Source: Prinsepia uniflora (Eukaryota > Streptophyta > Magnoliopsida > Rosales > Rosaceae). Taken from it: DNA of 64,000 nucleotides. The notes under the pieces are model-generated. The model was not told the DNA's origin. It saw nothing but the letters and a program-made list of their open reading frames with translations, and ran no database searches. Location of the stretch: positions 35,452,065 to 35,516,064 of the forward strand of contig CM064865.1 in assembly GCA_032719365.1 (NCBI GenBank), read 5' to 3'. Within the stretch, counting starts at the first letter, position 1. The number at the start of each line of letters is the position of its first letter. The position numbers and the translations under genes were made by a program. Positions 57,972-64,000 of this stretch are shown one piece after another.

Positions 57972-60900
57972 TCAAGGAAACAAGTAGGGGAACTGTTCTC
58001 GCATCTGCGCCTCGGGTTCCCATGTGGCTTCCTCCACATTCTGGTTCCTCCAAAGGACCTTTACCAGAGGAACGGTCTTCCGACGTAGCACCTTATCCTT
58101 CTTGTCCAAAATCTGCACTGGATGTTCCTCAAAGCTCAAGTCTTCTCGGAGTTCAATGGGTTGTTCCTCCAGTACATGAGATGCGTCAAACACATATTTC
58201 CGCAACATCGACACATGAAAAACATCGTGGACCCTCGAAAGTTCTGGCGGTAGTGCTAACCTGTAGGCCACCCGGCCAATCCTCTCGGTAATCTCATATG
58301 GTCCGATATAACGAGGGCTCAACTTCCCTCGCCTGCCGAATCTCACCACACCCCTCCAAGGGGACAGTTTCAGAAATACCCGATCTCCGACCGCAAACTC
58401 AAGATCTCTAATCTGATGGTCCACATAGCTCTTTTGTCTGTCTTGGGTTGCCTTGAGCCTATCCCTGATGAGTTTGACCTTCTCGATTGTCAGTTCCACC
58501 AATTCAGATTTAGTCAGCTTCCTTTCACCCACATCCGTCCAACACAACGGGGTTCTGCACTGCCGTCCGTACAAGGCTTCGTACGGAGCCATCCCAATGC
58601 TCGCCTGATAGCTGTTGTTGTAGGCAAATTCCATCAAGGCTAGATGTGATTCCCAAGTGTCCTGAAATTGCAGAACGCAAGCTCGCATCATATTGTCCAA
58701 TATCTGGATGGTCCGCTCAGACTGGCCGTCAGTCTGAGGATGAAATGCAGTACTGAAACGGAGTTTCGTCCCAAAGGCTTCCTGTAGACTCTGTCAAAAC
58801 CAAGAAGTAAACCTCGGGTCTCTGTCAGAAACTATTGATTCTGGAGTACCGTGCAAACGGATGATCTCATCGATAAACAACTGAGCCAACTGTGTCATTC
58901 TGAAGTTCTCTCGCACCGGCAAGAAATGAGCTGATTTCGTAAGCCTGTCCACAATCACCCAAACTCCATCGTGACCTCTGGGTGTCCTAGGAAGTCCAAA
59001 CACAAAATCCATCGTTAAGTGATCCCATTTCCATTCTAGGATAGGTAGGGGTTACAAGGCTCCATAAGGTCGTTGTTTCTCAGCCTTCACTTGCTGGCAA
59101 ATCAGACACCTGCTGACAAACTCGGCAATCTCCCGTTTCATACCCGGCCACCAATAGTGTTCCCGCAAGGTACGATACATCTTGGTCCCACCAGGATGCA
59201 TCGCGTAGGCCAAACTATGAGCCTCGTCCAAGATCTCCTTCTTCAGTGCCTCAACGTCGAGCACACACAACCGTCATTCCTTTAACAAAGCTCCATCCTC
59301 CCTGACTGTGAAATCTAGCCGTTCACCGGCTTCCACTTCAATCCGAAGTACACATGAGACAGGATCTTGAGATTGAGCCTCAACGATCCGATCGATCAAA
59401 AGTGGTCTCACATGAAAATTAGCCAGCAAGACACCTTGGCCATCCAAACCCAAATCAATGCTAGTCTTACGGAGTTCAACCAAAAGTGGTAAATGAACCG
59501 TCCGTAGATGTGCTACAGAATGCGTCAACTTCCGGCTTAGAGCATAAGCCACCACATTGGCTTTTCCCGGGTGGTACTCAATTGTGCAATCATAGTCCTT
59601 AATTAGCTCTAGCCACCGTCGTTGCCTCACATTTAACTCCTTCTGAGTGAACAAGTACTTCAGGCTCTTGTGATCCGTGAACATTCTGCAAGTCGAACCA
59701 TACAGGTGATGTCTCCAAATTTTCAACGCATGCACAACAGCAGCTAACTCCAAGTCATGCGTAGGATAATTGCGCTCATGCGGTTTCAACTGGCACGAAG
59801 CATAGGCAATCATTTTCCCATGCTGCATTAGCACACATCCAAAAACCCTGTAAAGATGCATCACTGTACACCTCGAATTCCCCACTGTCGTCTGGGAGGG
59901 TCAGTATAGGAGCAAATGTCAACCTTTCCTTTAGCTCCCGAAAACTACGCTCACAATCGTCATCCCAGAGAAACTTGACTTCCTTCCGCGTCAGTCGCGT
60001 CAACGGGGCAGCAATGGTAGAGAAACCATCTACAAACCTCATGTAGTAACCAGCCAAACCCAAGAAACTTCTGACTTCAGTGACGGTCCTCGGTTGTTCC
60101 CACTTCGCCACTGCCTCAATTTTCTGAGAATCCACACTGATCCCGTCAGTTGAGATCACATGCCCCAAGAAACTCACGCTCGTCAACCAAAACTGACACT
60201 TGCTGAGCTTCGCATACAACTGGTTTTCCCTCAAGGTACCTAGCACCATCCTTAAGTGCTCCTCGTGCGCTTCCGCACTCCTCGAGTAGACTAGGATATC
60301 GTCAATGAACACGATGACAAAGCGATCCAAGTATGGCTGCAACACTCGGTTCATCAAATCCATAAACGCTGCGGGTGCGTTGGTCAATCCAAATGGCATT
60401 ACAAGGAACTCATAATGACCATATCGGGTCCTAAAGGCTGTCTTGGGTACATCCTCATCCTTAACCCGCAACTGATGATACCCAGAACGAAGATCAATTT
60501 TGGAGAAGTACTGCGCTCCTCGCAGCTGATCGAACAAATCATCGATCCGAGGCAACGGGTATTTGTTCCTGACTGTTATTTTATTCAGTTGCCTGTAATC
60601 GATGCATAGTCTCAAACTCCCATCCTTTTTCCTCACAAACAACACCGGGGCTCCCCAGGGGGATACACTCGGTCGAATAAATCCCATCTCAAGTAATTCT
60701 TGTAACTGCGCCTTCAACTCTTTCAACTCAGCTGGCGCCATACGATACGGAGTCTGAGAGATAGGTTGCGTACCTGGAACCAGATCAATAGTGAACTCGA
60801 CATCTCGATGCGGTGGCAATCCCGGTAGATCCTCCGGAAAGACATCCGGGAACTCCCGTACTATCGGTATATCCTCCACCCTCAATGGTGCAGCTCGTGA

Positions 60901-62433
60901 GTCCATCACTTGAGCTAAGTATCCCTGGCACCCATTCCACAACAACTTACATGCCTTCAGGGCGGAAATCACTCCGACAGGAGTTGCTCGCTGAATTCCC
61001 TGAAAGGTGGTTTCCGGTAACCCCGGGCTCCGAAAAGTAACCTTCTTATTGACACATTCGATAGAAGTATGATGGAGCATCAACCAATCCATTCCCAAAA
61101 TGACATCAAAGTCGTGCAAGTCCAAGAGTATCAAATCTGCTACCAGTCCAACGTCACCTACCATTACGGGACACTCCCGCAACACTTGGTTCACCGCAAA
61201 TACATCTCCTGTGGGTGTACTCACCCCCAAGTCACAGTCCAAGGCGGACACCTCTCTTCCCGCCAATAACTCACAGTCCCGTGATATAAATGAATGAGTA
61301 GCTCCGGGATCAATTAAAGCACAAACATCATGCGCAAAGATCGTGAGTGTACCTGTCACAACACTAGGTGCTGCCCTGGCCTCCTGCTGCGTAACAGCAA
61401 AAACTCGGGCCTGTGGTCCAGCTACTCGCCCACGGCCCCAGCCCCTCTGTCCATTAGCCGCTCCAGCACCACCTCCTCTAGTACTCCTAGTTCCAGAAAC
61501 TGCAGCTGTGCTCCGTCCCTGCTCTGCTCCACCCCGACCTGCGCCACCACCCTGTGGCAAAGATGGACACTCCCTCCGATAGTGGCCCCGCTCACCACAG
61601 AAGAAACAGATAACACTGGAGGCATCGCGAGCAAAACCACCACTCTACCGTCCTGTGGAAGCAACCGAAGTCGCGCTCGCCTGCGGAGCAGTCTGCGCTC
61701 TAGGCGCTCGGAATCCGGGACTCTGATAGTTACCAGGCCTGCCATAACGATCATTGCCTGCAGATGAGGCTCCACCATAACGTCCCTTCTTCGGGGCTCT
61801 CTGACCATACGATCCAGGATAAGAACGCTCTCAACGTTGTCCACAACTAGAGTACTGTGAACGTGTCGGGAGACTAGCCTCAACCCGCACTACGGCATCT
61901 GACAACTCCCTGAGAGTGGTAAAAGCTCCGGCCGTCACAATGGCCCGTATCTCACCCCTTAGGCCAAGCTCAAACCTACGACATTTCTCAGCCTCAGTAG
62001 ACACAAAGGTAGGAGCAAAACGGGCTAGCATCTGAAACTTCTGCTCATACTCAGCTACCGACATGCTCCCCTGCTGGAGCTGCAGAAACTCGGTCTCCCT
62101 AGCATCACAGAATGAACGGGGATAATACTGATCCAGAAACCGTTCAAGAAAGGTCTCCCAAGTCACTGTACGGGCATCCCAACCCGAAAACTCCAGAGTG
62201 TACCACCACTCATAAGCAGATCCATCAAGCAAAAAGGTGGCCAATACAACTCGCTCCTCAGGAGGACAGTGCATCACAGCAAAAATCCGCTCGAACCGAG
62301 AAATCCAACGGTGAGCATCCTCAGGATCCGCTCCACCACCAAACACCGTAGCCCCAATACGCTGGGCTCGCTCGATCGAAGCACTCTCGGCATCACCATC
62401 AGGTCGTGGAGGGGGTTCGCGTCGCGGAGGCAT
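57972..62433 (-). pseudogene. Gag-pol of element D, Tekay-type chromovirus
   Basis: One original frame from ATG 62433 to the stop after PYLFP at 57972. Domains in order: gag core; CCHC knuckle CFFCGERGHYRREC (about 61610-61569); protease with LIDPGATHSF (Asp at 61311-61309); RT with KIDLRSGYHQL and FIDD (60303-60298); RNase H; integrase HHCC and D,D,E motifs (MDFVFGLP, VSDRDPRF, GQSERTIQ); C-terminal chromodomain-like WEPEAQMREQFPYLFP, typical of Tekay/Del. Lesions: TGA 61833-61831 and TAG 61647-61645 in gag; one extra base in an A-run at 59841-59845 shifting the frame in RNase H; TGA ending at 59274, TAA ending at 59052 and TGA ending at 58794 in integrase; and Asp to Tyr at 59546-59544 in the RNase H motif that normally reads VVADALSR. 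The protease DPG in place of D-S/T-G is noted. This copy cannot make a working polyprotein, but it is the only nearly full pol here. Confidence 0.95.
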
Positions 62434-62517
62434 GGCCGATCGTCCTTCTCTGAAAGAGGCATAAGTTAGTATAATAATCAAGGCACACCCGAGTGCCAGA
62501 CACGAATCGTAAACCTA

Positions 62518-62532
62518 GGCTTTGATACCAAT
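62518..62532 (-). other. Primer binding site, element D
   Basis: The minus strand reads ATTGGTATCAAAGCC after the LTR end TCCTGTCA, one change from TGGTATCAGAGC. Confidence 0.85.
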
Positions 62533-64000
62533 TGACAGGACCCACCCCGATTATCGCCTCGATAATCGGGAAGCATCCTGCTCCCGTATGACAATCGAAT
62601 CCAAAAGACCGGAAAACTAAATAATATTACATCATACCCATTGTCAGACCAGGGAGATTAAACAAATACATCCGACTGGACGTCAAGTCCACAGTTTCAC
62701 AGAGCATAATATTACAAAACAGGTTAAAAGAACAAATCCTACTCTGTGAACTAACTACTCTGCAACAAAAAACTTTATGCCTCCGCCTCTGCCTCGGCGC
62801 TTGCCCCCGCACTTGTACCACGACCTGGAGGGAATTTAAAACAACAAAGTGTGAGTGGACCGAAACATAAGTTTTACAGGAAAACAGTTTTCCGAAATCG
62901 CCCTCCAGTTTTGTAACACGCATGCATAACCAAATATTCAAAAATCGCGTATTAAACCTTTGAAAACTCTTTTTCCGAAACACATGAAAAACGTTACAGA
63001 GAATCGTCATAACTCATGTAAAATAATTTAATATTACCAGCATCCAGAAACTGTCATTTTGAAACATCAATTGTACAAATCTAGTAAAAAGTGAATCAAT
63101 AATCACAATTAAGTCGTTGGATCCATCCGAGTCTTTAAACTCAATATTAGGCCTTCCCGGGATATCAACGAGTCTTTAAACTCAAAACATGATCAATAGG
63201 CCTCGGGGGTATCACAATAACCGAGTCTTTAAACTCAATCTGGGTCTTTAAACCCAATTTTCGGGCCCGCCCCCGTCATCAATAAACCGGGTCTTTAAAC
63301 CCAAAACCAGATCCAACAATCAACCGGGTCTTTAAACCCAAAAACGTTTTTTTTTAAACACCATAAACCAGGATTCATCATAAACCGTTTTCCAACATCA
63401 TTCCGAGATCATATCTCGTCATAATAGGACTTATGTCCGAATTCACATGCAATTTCCAAAACATGCAATTTCCGAAATTACTTCACAATCATAATCAAAA
63501 CATCATAAATCCGTAACATGCATAATCATATGCAGATACTTCGTCAAAACATCACTCATGCATAAGCGAAAACTGTAACCTCGAAATGCATGAAATACGA
63601 TAAATATCTCGAAAAGCGTGAAAACACGTAAAACTGAAATATCATATCACCATCATAGAATCATATGCAAAACCATAAGATAAATAAGTAAAATAGTCAT
63701 GCATGCCCAGTTTAGAAATCAAAAAGTCCACTCACGGTTTTAGGACGCGTCAATCGCGTCCCACGCGCTCCTCTGTAGCTTCGGAAGTGTTCGGGCCTGT
63801 AAAAACGTACAAGAAGGGTTACAAACATCCTCAAATAGCTCGTATGATTTTCCCAAATTTTTCCTGATTTTTCGACGAAATAAACCTTAAGGACCTAACT
63901 TCCGAACTCCCGAAATTATCCCGGACGACTCCCGAACAACTCGAATCCTAAAGGTAAAATGTTAATTAGATTAAAAGGAACAAATTCCATGTTAACCGTG
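62533..64000 (-). mobile_element. 5' LTR of element D, 3' portion
   Basis: From the primer site to the window edge. On the minus strand: acceptor ACAG|G (AG 63798-63797), 61-nt exon 63796-63736, donor GTGAGTGGAC 63735-63726, partner GTCCACTCAC 62860-62851, acceptor CTCCAG|G (AG 62826-62825). U3 lies outside the window. Confidence 0.9.
63118..63345 (-). repeat. Hairpin array of LTR-D
   Basis: GAGTCTTTAAACTC (63129-63142 and further copies) and GGGTCTTTAAACCC units, the same two paired versions as in element 1. LTR-D and LTR-1 are therefore close relatives, in line with their similar gag. Confidence 0.85.

Noticed and set aside
61422..61883. A 153-codon minus-strand frame rich in Arg and Val
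   Set aside because: It is the wrong frame of the gag region; the true frame carries the zinc knuckle and has two stop codons.

Overview
The window is nuclear DNA of a flowering plant, probably a eudicot. It is almost entirely LTR-retrotransposon sequence around one intact host gene. The host gene (46623-50059, +) is a chloroplast-targeted HAT/TPR-repeat protein of the HCF107/Mbb1 family, with eight exons and 642 codons. I cannot name the species. All names such as LTR-A or element B are labels made up for this annotation.

Layout from left to right. 1-1875: minus-strand LTR (LTR-H), cut by the window edge. 1876-12270: old minus-strand LTR-E and pol relic, interrupted by element 1 (2395-9704), a complete LTR-gag-LTR element with target duplication CACGC. 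12380-15042: LTR fragments in both orientations. 15043-36095: an old minus-strand element C, broken by a plus-strand integrase-plus-LTR fragment (17346-21469) and by element A (25079-34633, duplication AATAA). Element A itself carries a nested solo LTR, B1 (26874-29690, duplication TGATG). 36845-46346: element B (duplication GTTTC), with 3.7 kb of non-coding interior, ending 276 bp before the HCF107 start codon. 50690-52109: a DNA transposon-like unit with long inverted ends. 52855-53120: a Cassandra-type LTR carrying a 5S rRNA-like domain. 53699-56160: Athila pol relic. 56165-64000: minus-strand Tekay-type chromovirus D, with nearly the whole gag-pol but several lesions.

Most of the LTRs are large (2.6-2.9 kb). 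They share termini (TGTAACGACCC...TGTCA) and an initiator-Met primer site. Their polypurine tracts follow a similar GAATTTCGNGGACGAAATT block. Elements 1, A and B have little or no pol, so they look like non-autonomous partners of a Tekay-type element such as D.

The most interesting signal is inside the LTRs. Although divergent, they keep the same layout: a donor (AG|GT), about 560-650 nt, an acceptor (ACAG|G), an exon of 61-79 nt, then GTGAGTGGAC. After 0.7-1.0 kb comes its exact reverse complement GTCCACTCAC, which contains a branch-point-like CTCAC. A CAG|G acceptor follows 24-28 nt later. This reads as a two-intron leader in which the second 5' splice site is complementary to its own branch-point region. 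The body of this second putative intron holds arrays of tiny hairpins whose stems differ in sequence but stay complementary. This is a reading of sequence only; no transcript evidence is available here.
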